This document shows, piece by piece, positions 11,830-23,900 of a DNA stretch of 64,000 nt. The notes beneath the pieces were generated by a model that searched no databases, was not told the DNA's origin, and worked only from the letters and a program-made list of their open reading frames with translations. Source of the DNA: Scolanthus callimorphus (taxonomy: Eukaryota; Cnidaria; Anthozoa; Actiniaria; Edwardsiidae); NCBI GenBank assembly GCA_033964015.1, contig CM066924.1:25593280-25657279 (forward strand). Direction: 5' to 3'. The translations under genes and the position numbers were made by a program. Each line of letters opens with the position of its first letter. Within the stretch, counting starts at the first letter, position 1.

Positions 11830-14800
11830 GGGTTGGCTCAGTGTTACGGCTCTGGTCACCTCAGGGTTGGCTCAGTGATGAGGCTCTGGTCACCTCAGGG
11901 TTGGCTCAGTGATGAGGCTCTGGTCACCTCAGGGTTGGCTCAGTGATGAGGCTCTGGTCACCTCAGGGTTGGCTCAGTGATGAGGCTCTGGTCATCTCAC
12001 GGTTGGCTCAGTGATGAGGCTCTGGTCACCTCAGGGTTGGCTCAGTGATGAGGCTCTGGTCATCTCACGGTTGGCTCAGTGATGAGGCTCTGGTCACCTC
12101 AGGGTTGGCTCAGTGATGAGGCTCTGGTCACCTCAGGGTTGGCTCAGTGATGAGGCTCTGGTCACCTCAGGGTTGGCTCAGTGATGAGGCTCTGGTCACC
12201 TCAGGGTTGGCTCAGTGATGAGGCTCTGGTCACCTCAGGGTTGGCTCAGTGATGAGGCTCTGGTCACCTCAGGGTTGGCTCAGTGATGAGGCTCTGGTCA
12301 CCTCAGGTTTGGCTCAGTGATGAGGCTCTGGTCATCTCACGGTTGGCTCAGTGATGAGGCTCTGGTCACCTCAGGGTTGGCTCAGTGATGAGGCTCTGGT
12401 CATCTCACGGTTGGCTCAGTGATGAGGCTCTGGTCACCTCAGGGTTGGCTCAGTGATGAGGCTCTGGTCACCTCAGGGTTGGCTCAGTGATGAGGCTCTG
12501 GTCATCTCACGGTTGGCTCAGTGATGAGGCTCTGGTCACCTCAGGGTTGGCTCAGTGATGAGGCTCTGGTCACCTCAGGGTTGGCTCAGTGATGAGGCTC
12601 TGCTCACCTCAGGGTTGGCTCAGTAATAAGGCTCTGGTCATCTCAGGGTTGGCTCGGTGTTACGGCTCTGGTCACCTCAGGGTTGGCTCAGTGATGAGGC
12701 TCTGGTCACCTCAGGGTTGGCTCAGTGATGAGGCTCTGGTCACCTCAGGGTTGGCTCAGTGATGAGGCTCTGGTCACCTCAGGGTTGGCTCAGTGATGAG
12801 GCTCTGGTCACCTCAGGGTTGGCTCAGTGATGAGGCTCTGGTCACCTCAGGGTTGGCTCAGTGATGAGGCTCTGGTCACCTCAGGGTTGGCTCAGTGATG
12901 AGGCTCTGGTCACCTCAGGGTTGGCTCAGTGATGAGGCTCTGGTCACCTCAGGGTTGGCTCAGTGATGAGGCTCTGGTCACCTCAGGGTTGGCTCAGTGA
13001 TGAGGCTCTGCTCACCTCAGGGTTGGCTCAGTAATAAGGCTCTGGTCATCTCAGGGTTGGCTCGGTGTTACGGCTCTGGTCACCTCAGGGTTGGCTCAGT
13101 GATGAGGCTCTGGTCACCTCAGGGTTGGCTCAGTGATGAGGCTCTGGTCACCTCAGGGTTGGCTCAGTGTTACGGCTCTGCTCACCTCAGGTTTGGCTCA
13201 GTGTTACGGCTCTGGTCACCTCAGGGCTGGCTCAGTGTTACGGCTCTGGTCACCTCAGGGCTGGCTCAGTGTTACGGCTCTGGTCACCTCAGGGTTGGCT
13301 CAGTGTTACGGCTCTGGTCACCTCAGGGTTGGCTCAGTGTTACGGCTCTGGTCACCTCAGGGTTGGCTCAGTGTTACGGCTCTGCTCACCTCAGGTTTGG
13401 CTCAGTGTTACGGCTCTGGTCACCTCAGGGTTGGCTCAGTGATGAGGCTCTGGTCACCTCAGGGTTGGCTCAGTGTTACGGCTCTGGTCACCTCAGGGTT
13501 GGCTCAGTGTTACGGCTCTGGTCACCTCAGGGTTGGCTCAGTGTTACGGCTCTGGTCACCTCAGGGTTGGCTCAGTGTTACGGCTCTGGTCACCTCAGGG
13601 TTGGCTCAGTGTTACGGCTCTGGTCACCTCATTGTTGGCTCAGTGTTACGGCTCTGGTCACCTCAGGGTTGGCTCAGTGTTACGGCTCTGGTCACCTCAG
13701 GGTTGGCTCAGTGTTACGGCTCTGGTCACCTCATTGTTGGCTCAGTGTTACGGCTCTGGTCACCTCAGGGTTGGCTCAGTGTTACGGCTCTGGTCACCTC
13801 AGGGTTGGCTCAGTGTTACGGCTCTGGTCACCTCATTGTTGGCTCAGTGTTACGGCTCTGCTCACCTCAGGGTTGGCTCAGTGTTACGGCTCTGGTCACC
13901 TCAGGGTTGGCTCAGTGTTACGGCTCTGGTCACCTCAGGGTTGGCTCAGTGTTACGGCTCTGGTCACCTCAGGGTTGGCTCAGTGTTACGGCTCTGGTCA
14001 CCTCAGGGTTGGCTCAGTGTTACGGCTCTGGTCACCTCAGGGTTGGCTCAGTGATGAGGCTCTGGTCACCTCATTGTTGGCTCAGTGTTACGGCTCTGGT
14101 CACCTCAGGGTTGGCTCAGTGTTACGGCTCTGGTCACCTCAGGGTTGGCTCAGTGTTACGGCTCTGGTCACCTCAGGGTTGGCTCAGTGTTACGGCTCTG
14201 GTCACCTCAGGGTTGGCTCAGTGATGAGGCTCTGGTCACCTCAGGGTTGGCTCAGTGATGAGGCTCTGGTCACCTCAGGGTTGGCTCAGTGATGAGGCTC
14301 TGGTCACCTCAGGGTTGGCTCAGTGATGAGGCTCTGGTCACCTCAGGGTTGGCTCAGTGTTACGGCTCTGGTCACCTCAGGGTTGGCTCAGTGTTACGGC
14401 TCTGGTCACCTCAGGGTTGGCTCAGTGTTACGGCTCTGATCACCGTAGGATTGGCTCAGTGATGAGGCTCTGGTCACCTCAGGGTTGGCTCAGTGTTACT
14501 GCTCTGGTCACCTCAGGGTTGGCTCAGTGTTACGGCTCTGGTCACCTCAGGGTTGGCTCAGTGATGAGGCTCTGGTCACCTCAGGGTTGGCTCAGTGATG
14601 AGGCTCTGGTCACCTCAGGGTTGGCTCAGTGATGAGGCTCTGGTCACCTCAGGGTTGGCTCAGTGTTACGGCTCTGGTCACCTCAGGGTTGGCTCAGTGT
14701 TACGGCTCTGGTCACCTCAGGGTTGGCTCAGTGTTACGGCTCTGGTCACCTCAGGGTTGGCTCAGTGTTACGGCTCTGGTCACCTCAGGGTTGGCTCAGT

Positions 14801-15970
14801 GTTACTGCTCTGGTCACCTCAGGGTTGGCTCAGTGTTACGGCTCTGGTCACCTCAGGGTTGGCTCAGTGTTACGGCTCTGGTCACCTCAGGGTTGGCTCA
14901 GTGTTACGGCTCTGATCACCGTAGGATTGGCTCAGTGATGAGGCTCTGGTCACCTCAGGGTTGGCTCAGTGTTACTGCTCTGGTCACCTCAGGGTTGGCT
15001 CAGTGTTACGGCTCTGATCACCGTAGGATTGGCTCAGTGATGAGGCTCTGGTCACCTCAGGGTTGGCTCAGTGTTACTGCTCTGGTCACCTCAGGGTTGG
15101 CTCAGTGATGAGGCTCTGGTCACCTCAGGGTTGGCTCAGTGTTACGGCTCTGATCACCGTAGGATTGGCTCAGTGATGAGGCTCTGGTCACCTCAGGGTT
15201 GGCTCAGTGTTACTGCTCTGATCACCTCAGGGTTGGCTCAGTGTTACGGCTCTGGTCACCTCAGGGTTGGCTCAGCGTTACGGCTCTGGTCATCTCAGGG
15301 TTGGCTCAGTGTTACGGCTCTGGTCACCTCAGGGTTGGCTCAGTGTTACGGCTCTGGTCACCTCAGGGTTGGCTCAGTGTTACGGCTCTGATCACCGTAG
15401 GATTGGCTCAGTGATGAGGCTCTGGTCACCTCAGGGTTGGCTCAGTGTTACTGCTCTGGTCACCTCAGGGTTGGCTCAGTGTTACGGCTCTGGTCACCTC
15501 AGGGTTGGCTCAGTGATGAGGCTCTGGTCACCTCAGGGTTGGCTCAGTGTTACGGCTCTGGTCACCTCAGGGTTGGCTCAGTGTTACGGCTCTGGTCACC
15601 TCAGGGTTGGCTCAGTGTTACGGCTCTGGTCACCTCAGGGTTGGCTCAGTGTTACGGCTCTGGTCACCTCAGGGTTGGCTCAGTGATGAGGCTCTGGTCA
15701 CCTCAGGGTTGGCTCAGTGTTACGGCTCTGGTCACCTCAGGGTTGGCTCAGTGATGAGGCTCTGGTCACCTCAGGGTTGGCTCAGTGTTACGGCTCTGGT
15801 CACCTCAGGTTGGCTCAGTGATGAGGCTCTGGTCATCTCAGGGTTGGCTCAGTGTTACGGCTCTGGTCACCTCAGGGTTGGCTCAGTGTTACGGCTCTGG
15901 TCACCTCAGGGTTGGCTCAGTGTTACGGCTCTGATCACCGTAGGATTGGCTCAGTGATGAGGCTCTGGTC
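11830..15970. repeat. 34-bp minisatellite, about 120 units
   Basis: Unit: GGTTGGCTCAGTGATGAGGC then TCTGGTCACCTCAG. Two main variants differ at positions 13-19: GATGAGG dominates 11830-13160 and GTTACGG dominates most of the rest. Rarer variants carry CATCTCACGG, CTCATTGTTGG or ATCACCGTAGGATTGG. Higher-order copying is visible: a marker block with AGTAATAAGG recurs exactly 408 bp (12 units) apart (12601 and 13009), and paired TCATCTCACGG units recur 340 bp (10 units) apart. Because 34 is not a multiple of 3 and the GTTACGG variant has no stop, long apparent frames (up to 431 residues at 12997-14292) arise. I regard these as artefacts of the repeat. Confidence 0.97.
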
Positions 15971-16009
15971 AACCCAGGGTTTTCCAGGGTTGTCCCTCGT
16001 CAACCCAGG

Positions 16010-16089
16010 GTTGGGAGAATTCTCGAGCCAGATCACGAAGCACTCGACTTCGTCTCGTGCTTCATGATCTGCTCTCGAATTCTCCCAAC
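16010..16089. repeat. 80-bp imperfect hairpin at the minisatellite edge
   Basis: GTTGGGAGAATTCTCGAG reads inward from 16010, and its near reverse complement (CTCGAATTCTCCCAAC) ends at 16089. The arms also share CAGATCACGAAGCACTCGA. The structure begins about 40 bp past the last 34-bp unit. Confidence 0.8.
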
Positions 16090-16419
16090 GCCTCGGTTTT
16101 CAAAACTCTGTGAAGGCACAGAAAAAATGTTTTATTTCTTAAATAAAGCCCAATGCAAACTGAAAGAATGGGATCAAAAATAAAACTTGCGGTTTGTATG
16201 GCCGTTATGACGATTTTGTGAGAACACACCCGCCGCCCCCGCCTCGTTCTGGTTGATCTTATAAGTGAACACTAACATTGTGGCCGAGACGGAACGCTAG
16301 CACAGTCTATTACCCGTGCAGTTCGGCACGGACAGCTGTTTCTCGGCATGGCATAGAACACTGCAGATCGAAGTGCTTTAAACCAGCAAAGACCCATGTG
16401 GGACTTGTAGCTGTGACTA

Positions 16420-17352
16420 CATACATACATACATACATACATACAGCTTTATTTTACAACGCTGGCCATTTCAATGGTGCATTGTGCACACACTGATTTC
16501 CAAATGGGGCGTTGACAAAAAAAGAGTACATAGGTTACAAAGATAAAAAAGACAATACAATTAAAACATAGAACTATTAAGAATCCCCGAAAGCACAGTG
16601 CACCATCATTCGGCATCCCTTTTCAGCAAACGCTTGAAAGAGGCTAATGTATTAGACTGTTCCATAGCATTGCCCCACTATAGCTGAAACTGCGTTTCAG
16701 GAAGTTGGTCTTAGGTTTTGGGAGTGCTAGGTCTGTATCCCTGCTTCGGAGGTTATATCTATCTTGGCGATCTTCAGTCTTGAGAAATAAATTTCGTAAG
16801 GTTGGTGCACTTTGATCGTTTAAGATTCGATTTTAGATTTATTTGCCTTTTATTCAAGGATTGCCATCCCAGCCCTCGGAGAACGTCTACAGACCTCTGT
16901 TCATACCTCGCGCCAGTTACTACACGTGCTGCACGTGCCTGCAGCTTTTGGAGTTTATCTGCGAGGGTCTTTCCACAGGTATCCCAAACTGGCGCGCAAT
17001 AATCTAGATAAGGCTGAACAAGACATCTATAGACGCTCTCAAGCGAGCTGGCCGGGACAAATGGTTTAATACGTCGAATTGCGCCTATCCCTGCACTGGC
17101 TTTTTTACACACATTTTCAATGTGCTTATCGAATTTCAAATTTTCATCAATTTCAACGCCAAGGCACTTCTGTGAATTTACCCTTGAAATCGTTTTGCCA
17201 TCAATACAGACAGAAGACTGAAGATCGACTGATGCCGATGTTAGTGTTCTGTTTTCACTTGTTGTTCTTATCCCATTTATTTTGCGTGAGCAACTCGTGA
17301 AAACTGCGAAAGCCTTGCGGTTGGATTGCAAGGCTTGCACATACAAACCCAA
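16420..17352 (-). pseudogene. 5'-truncated CR1/L2-like LINE, C-terminal reverse transcriptase remnant
   Basis: The minus strand encodes about 190 residues (17352..16774) of the C-terminal reverse transcriptase region of a non-LTR element: KCLGVEIDENLKFDKHIENV, GAIRRIKPFVPASSLESVYR and QPYLDYCAPVWD. After a TGA at 16776..16774 the expected tail (RYNLRSRDTDLALPKPK, then SYSGAMLWNSL) continues in another frame to about 16641, so a frameshift separates the two parts. The element ends with a tetranucleotide tail, TGTA repeated, at about 16446..16421. The endonuclease and most of the reverse transcriptase are missing at the 5' side, as in typical dead-on-arrival copies. Confidence 0.85.
16421..16446. 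repeat. (TACA)n microsatellite, LINE 3' tail
   Basis: Six or more copies of the tetranucleotide (TGTA on the element's own strand) mark the 3' end of the adjacent LINE remnant. Confidence 0.85.
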
Positions 17353-18335
17353 TAAAAAGCACGCTTTATTTTTGATTCCATTCTTTCAGGTTGCATTGTA
17401 GCTTGTCGAAATTTTGGCTTTTTACTAAAATCATCATTCTGATCTTTCTCGGAGACTCGCTCGTTCACTATGAAACGAAAACTCGTGAAAACATAAGCTC
17501 TTGCCATGTAACAATCTCTATTTATTTTTGATGGAGTAAATCGCTGGAACAGAAAGTATAGTGGTTCAAATGTTTTACGATATTATTTTAAAGTGATGTG
17601 ATAATGCAGACAAGAAAACAAGTGGAAGTTGCTCGTCATTCAAATTATTCTGTCACGTGACAGCCAAGAAATTAGAAACCCGGAAGTAGTTTCATTAAAA
17701 CGAGCGTGTTTTGCATCAGATCATTTCCAAGCTCCCGTTTTATAAATTGAAATCTACTTTTTAAAAAGTTCTGCGCGATAAGGCATAGCAGTAACAGAAT
17801 AAATTAAATGATATCGTGAAATATGGCGCCAAATGTTATGTCACTCACTCGTCGCGTGCTGATGAGGAATGTAAACAAAAACGTGACAAAAAACTATCAT
17901 AAGCAAGTATTTACCGCCAAGGCGAAAACACCGTGCAAAGCGCCTCCCAATGCATTAGGAATACCTTTTGTACGATATTCAGGATTTTAACACCACAGTT
18001 GAAAAGGAAAGCAAAGATTACTTGAGTCGCAGCAGTACTTCGGAGTTAACATTTGCATGACAATTGGCTTCCTGCTAAGAGAGCTAAAAATTCAGAAATA
18101 AATTCTGAAAGTACTTTGACAAGTTGGTTCACTTAAGGAGTCTTAAGGAGATAAACGTAGAAACCTGCTGTACTTGTAGTTATCATATTAATTCGACCTC
18201 GAGTCGCGTGTGCATATGAACGCCTTGATTTATAAAACTGTCATGCTTCGGCGCATCTCAGTGACGTCTAATTTTAGCCTCAGTTGGCAAAACACGAGCG
18301 TTAATGGATAACGAATTCTCACTAATGGCTTGGAA
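17353..18335. other. Intergenic and 5' flank of the 18336-19067 gene
   Basis: No gene or clear repeat is seen. The last 300 bp before the ATG should contain the promoter of the MGCIGSK protein, but I can assign no core element. Confidence 0.4.
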
Positions 18336-19067
18336 ATGGGTTGTATAGGCTCCAAGGAAGAGCACAATGATTTGAATTTGGAGGATTCGTACGCACCACT
18401 TCTTGATGAGCAAGAAGAAAGAACTCGCAGTGAAAGTGCAGACTTGGATCAGCAAATTCGACCTGTGTCACGCAGAGAAGAGAACGGAGTCGAGAGCCTG
18501 CTACAGCAACTGCAAGACGCTTTATCATGGAGAAGAAAATATAGTCATCACTTAGACGATAGCAAGAGTGTGTCGGAACTGCGGTCTAAAATTCACGAGC
18601 TTCTAAGCGCGGGAACAATTGAAATGGGAAATCTTACACAAGCTAAACGGTACTCCGAGGCCGACGACATTGTTGATGGAATTCTGCGACTAAAAAATTC
18701 ATTAGGAGATGAGCTACTAGAAGCCGCAGATATCACGGCGTTCGTTCGCGAAGTTAGTACCATTGGCGAATTCGTTTTAACTGGTGGACAATATTTTAAA
18801 CCAATGATGGCCAAAGAGGACGATGATAGCGTTTTAAAGGTGTTTTTCTTTCTTGTTTCCGATGTAGAAACTCGAAGAACCATGTTCAGATACTACGTTG
18901 AACACACGAGTTTAATCGAGGAGTATTTTGCGCTGAGTTTAGTAACTTCTGTAGGACATTATCAGGTGGAAATGTATGGAGATTCTTGTCCCTCGTATTG
19001 GGACATTAGGCGCGATGTAATTAGAGATGTAGAGCAGAAACTCCAGTCAATCGAAGACAAAATTTAG
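18336..19067 (+). CDS. Unrecognised single-exon protein with dual-acylation-type N-terminus (MGCIGSK)
   Basis: A 243-residue intronless gene. I do not know the family. It starts MGCIGSKEE, very like the N-termini of Src-family kinases that are myristoylated on Gly2 and palmitoylated on Cys3, so a peripheral membrane location is inferred. I chose this ATG because it exposes that signal. A charged linker (to about residue 50) precedes a helical block and a domain shared with the protein at 8796-9551: GGQYFKP, LKVFFFLVSD, FRYYVEHTSLIEEYFALSLV and CPSYWDIRRDVIRDVEQKL. Compared with that paralogue it gains Cys3 and has a shorter linker. A polyadenylation signal AATAAA lies at 19304-19309. No enzyme motif is visible; a scaffold or signalling role would be a guess. 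Confidence 0.8.
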   Translation: MGCIGSKEEHNDLNLEDSYAPLLDEQEERTRSESADLDQQIRPVSRREENGVESLLQQLQDALSWRRKYSHHLDDSKSVSELRSKIHELLSAGTIEMGNLTQAKRYSEADDIVDGILRLKNSLGDELLEAADITAFVREVSTIGEFVLTGGQYFKPMMAKEDDDSVLKVFFFLVSDVETRRTMFRYYVEHTSLIEEYFALSLVTSVGHYQVEMYGDSCPSYWDIRRDVIRDVEQKLQSIEDKI

Positions 19068-19303
19068 AGGTCAGGACTGTGGGGTCAAAATATGTTGACA
19101 ATAGTTTCGAGAAGTTTTTTTCTTAAATTGTTTCCTTTTGAGCACTGTATTTGGAAACACCCCTCCTTAGTATTTTGTTTGTTTTATCGCAATTGAAAAC
19201 TATGACGAGGCTCGTATTCACTGATTTTTGTACTGAAATAATTTTTCTAATAGTGACACCCAACTGCACTGATCGTATGAAATGAATATTGAACGGAAGC
19301 TCG

Positions 19304-19309
19304 AATAAA
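19304..19309 (+). terminator. AATAAA polyadenylation signal
   Basis: The hexamer lies 237 bp after the stop of the MGCIGSK gene and is followed by an A run. A polyadenylation role is inferred by position. Confidence 0.5.
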
Positions 19310-19886
19310 AAAAAAGCTACTTATGTTAGTGTATTAAGGCAGAGAAACATTCGAATGACAACAAAAAGATTCCGCGGTTTATTATATCCATTTTGAAATC
19401 ACGCGCGCGTTCTGCAATCTGATTGGCTCTCCGCAGGTCAATTTATTCCTAAATTGACCTCATTTAACATTTTTGACCTGGCGGAAGATGACAGGTTAAA
19501 AACTAGCGAAGATATATGGATTTTAAGCCCCCCCCTCCCCCCCCCAGCCGTCTTTTTTCCAGCCGTCTTTTTTCCTTAGTGTTAGATTGCCTGTGTACTA
19601 CCCCCGCAAATAAACAAACAAATAACTGAAAGAATGAATGACCGGATATATATACACCCCTCTTCAAAAAAACAAAAAACATAACTCATTTGTGATCTTT
19701 TTATTTCCATTCAATGTTTAATGTGTAATGGTAATGTAGGAAGTCTACCCATTGGTGGTGTTTATGCTGTAGAGACAACAGCGGAGTTTTGATCTCGTTT
19801 AAGTTGGGCTGGGAATCCACTTTGGCCGAGACGCTGGAGATTGGTCAGTGCATTTCGAGCTTTAATACCATACGTGCGCTGCGCAC

Positions 19887-20165
19887 CACTCAGTTACTCA
19901 ATGAGTAAAACTGATGACCAACACAAATCTTAACCTTCAAAAATGCCCATGTGTAGAAGTGAGAGAAGCAGGAGTAAAACTGATGACCAACACAAATCAC
20001 TCAGTTACTCAATGAGTAAAACTGATGACCAACACAAATCTTAACCTTCAAAAATGCCCATGTGTAGAAGTGAGAGAAGCAGGAGTAAAACTGATGACCA
20101 ACACAAATCTTAACCTTCAAAAATGCCCATGTGTAGAAGTGAGAGAAGCAGGAGTAGTAAACAAG
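19887..20165. repeat. Tandem ~68-bp repeat
   Basis: Three copies of a unit starting AACTGATGACCAACACAAAT and containing AATGCCCATGTGTAGAAGTG. CACTCAGTTACTCAATGAGT occurs twice, so a longer unit was also duplicated. The short frame across it is a repeat artefact. Confidence 0.85.
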
Positions 20166-20424
20166 TCTTCAGGAATATTGGATTTTACTCGGGATTTGAT
20201 TATCACATGACACGTTTTTGAATGTAAGAATTTACAGGACATCGAAACCGCTTTCGAGCCGTTGATTTGCGTATCAAAACACCTGGTTCACGTGCAGGTC
20301 CATTTTATCTAGATTTTCTTGATTTTTTTTTTTCAATTAACCTATTAAAAATAATCTACCACAAAGTGTTATCACTTTAATTTGGGTCTGAAAGAGTAGA
20401 TGTCGTCAATTCCATTATGTCCAT

Positions 20425-20886
20425 TTATGCTATTGCTTTTGCTTCCGGGAGGAAACCTTCCCAGTGCTTTATGAGCTGCAAAAGAGAGAAACATAAAACA
20501 TTCAAGGCCTGATTATATGGACTGAGCACAATACAAACAATACATTCAGGGTCTGTTTATATGGACCGAGCCATCCCGCTAGCGGGAGACACAGTTTCAT
20601 TCACTCTGGGCAAGCACAGCCGGCCAGCTATGCAAGTTGTTTTCAGAGATCTTAATAAGCTGTCCCATTCCAAATCTGGCCCTCCCACCATGGAAAATTG
20701 TCCAGCCTGAAACAATTCATGACACCCCTATTGATACCCCTGGGGCAATTTCTTCAGCGATGCATTGTAGAATCATTTAACATAAGCAGGGTGATAATTA
20801 TGGCCATTCATACTAAACCCCAGTATCCATGATTCTGTTTTGGTATTCTTATTTGCTCCCATGATACATGACAGGCTACAACAGAC

Positions 20887-20917
<31 letters not shown>

Positions 20918-23900
20918 TCACCCCTAAAAGATAGCAAACATGGCGGGCCATGGCGTGGCTCAAGTAATTTTTTACCCTAAAAGATGAGGCCTTATGTGCA
21001 AAGTAGGCGCGAAGGAGACAGGTAACAGGTAAAAGATACTCATCAAGAAATTTCCGTGTTTGTTTCTAATTTAACGTCTTCTCATCGAGTAATCTCCCTT
21101 TCTTGCACGGTTTTTAGAAGCACCATCATGTGACAACACAATTTGGACACATATTTCGGCCCTAAAAGATACCAATCTCTCTAAAATTTATTGAAGATTA
21201 CGATCACCCCTAAAAGAGACCAAACCCCCGTGATTTTTACCCCTAATAGATACGACGATCATCCCCGACCAAAAATATATCTGTACCCCCCCCCCCCCCC
21301 CCCCCCCCAAGACAACAGATAGTCGTGATGGTGCAACATTTTCTGATATAGGTGAAATGCAGAGAAAGAGGCCTCTGCTAAGCATGGAATACGTCTTTCA
21401 CATGAAATAGCCCAATGCATTTTAGCGGGCATTTGGAACATAGCACAGATGATATTAACCTGTTGTTGCGTGTTCATCATGGCTTCAAGATACTTGATGA
21501 CGGCGACACGGAAGTCTTTCACTCGGTTATTCTGCAGAGATTTAATATTGGGTTATCTAGGCATCAAATGCTAACAAGTCACTATTCTCCTCTTGTTTTT
21601 ATCTAGTCTGCATTTCAATATCAACAAAATTAGCGACAAGGCAAGTTATCAATATCAAGGTATTACCATGACTCCATTACCAATGAGTACAGGTTTACAT
21701 TATCTATATTTGAGGGCAGGTTTACACTTATGAGATCTGTTATTTAAGGCCAGGTTTACATTATGAGATCTGTTATATTGGCTATAAAATAAATACCTCA
21801 AATCTTGACAACTCTTTGCGAATGGTCTTTGAAATCTTTTCGAAGTCTTCTTGCCCCTTTTCCACTTTTTGTTCCCACTGCAAAAGAAATGTTTTCAGCA
21901 AAAGAAGAAGGTGGTAAGGACAGCAGTTCGCTAGGATTCCAGAAAGGGGGAAAACTTTAGAAAAATACATACTGCCCGACAGTAAGTACTACCAGTAGTT
22001 TTTGGCCCAGACAATTGCAATAAGAAATTCTTTACTACATCAAGTTACAAAATGCCTACCATCAGAGGCTCATGGGAAATCATGTGAGACTATAAAAGCA
22101 ACTTGAGATGGAACGGATAGAGAAGAGGAAATTAATGATTCTGTTTTTCTCCTACATTCCAAGTCGCTTTGTTGGCTCGATTACAGTATAGTGCATGCCT
22201 TAGTGTTTTTCATGAGCCGTTGATGGCGTACTCAAATCAACTTTTTTGTGCATGTAATTTTGCTGTCAATAATTATACTGATATTTCCATTTGCAACTGA
22301 CAGAGCGGAAATGACAAAAATGAAATGTCTAACTTTGCCATATTTCAATATATAAGCTCAAGATTCCGTATACAAAGAGTTTCTATGGCTAAAAGCTTAA
22401 TTCCAAATTTTTAAGAAAATTGAAGAATATGAATTTTAGATATGATTGAGCAAAGTTTGCATAATTCCTGATCAACGTACTAATTCTCCCATAAAATGGC
22501 ACAGAAACCAATGTTTAAAGCCTAATATCTCCAGGAGGGATCCATTAGAAAAAAGTCATTTTTGATATTTTGTTTTTAATCAGACAAGGAGCCTGTATGC
22601 AAAAAATCAAGCTTCTCTGAGCTAACCTGACCTTATTATTTGAAATTTAGTGGTCTGAGCAGGTCATTTCCGCTCTGCCTTTGCAACTAGATTTAGAGCG
22701 CCCCTGACCATGCCAAACATGGACACATTCTGATATTAAAATAGTGAATAATAGGGAACAGGCAAACCTCTTTGACTTCCTCTTGAGCCTGAGGTAGTTT
22801 TTCATTCTTGCCAGCCAGCTCAATTTTTACCAGAGTTTCTCTCTTCTTTGTCAGGGTCTGTTGTGCATTTTGCCAGACACTGTACGTACGAACTCGTTCA
22901 TGGAAACATGCCTATAGAGTCAAACAAATTAGCAAAATGAATTACATGTCCTCCAAATGATTTTGCTGTGCATGGTGATGCATGGAATTGTTTGAAGGCT
23001 AAAAAAATAATGAGGTCAGAATTATAGTGGATGTGTTCTTTGACTTGGTATTTTTCTTGGCAACAGAATGTGTAGCCTGAATTTCAGGCGTCCCTTCCTG
23101 CTCGATCATACCATTTTACCACAATATTGGCTGGGGGCAGCGGCTCAAAGCTTGTAATTTAGCACCAAATTTTGATGCATTTCTGCCACCCCTGAAATTG
23201 TATTTACCTTAACAGACTGGATAAGACCAATATAATCTTTCAGCAGCTCCGAAAACACAAAGAAATCTGTTTCAGACTAGAAGAAGAAAAGTTCATTATC
23301 AATTCTGAAAAATAATTTTGTCATGGGAATAAGGCTAACCATACGTTTGGAAGAATTTATTCTTGAAAATGAGCAGGCAATGTAGGGGTGGACCATTTGA
23401 CTTTTGGGGGTAGGGGGTGGGTGGAAGATTTTGTCAGTGCAATTATTTTTTTCATTCTTCACAATGGTGTATGATATTTATTTCATAAAATTACAGAGAA
23501 ATTACAATTATATAATGAATTTGCTCTGCAGGAACGTTTTTTTAATCTTCCACCGTGTCCCCTCCCACCCCCCACCCAAGAGTCAAATGGTCAGCCCCTA
23601 AGAGGGCAAGTTCAGGCAAATCAAGTCTACATCAGCATATGGTTATTAATCAATTTCATAGCCAACAAGTTCTTTACAACAATACAGTATATTATTATCT
23701 TCAATAATAACTATATATTGTTCAAAGTATATCAATGAGTATGATTCAAGCATCACTCCCAATCTGTAAAGGGATATTATCTAATTACATGTATCACACT
23801 TTCGACAAAGTTGGAGCTCATAGATAAAAACTGTTCCATTCAATCCTAGTGTAAGGCTTCCAAATAGTCCATTAATGAGCTGTCCTCACAGCATGTGAAA

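Noticed and set aside
12997..14292. A 431-residue open frame and a dozen shorter ones across the 34-bp repeat
   Set aside because: Pure tandem repeat translation with a 34-residue period in every frame; no start context, domain or flanking exon supports a protein.
20530..20640. A possible MITE starting GGGTCTGTTTATATGG
   Set aside because: Only one end resembles other elements; no matching inverted end or duplication was found.
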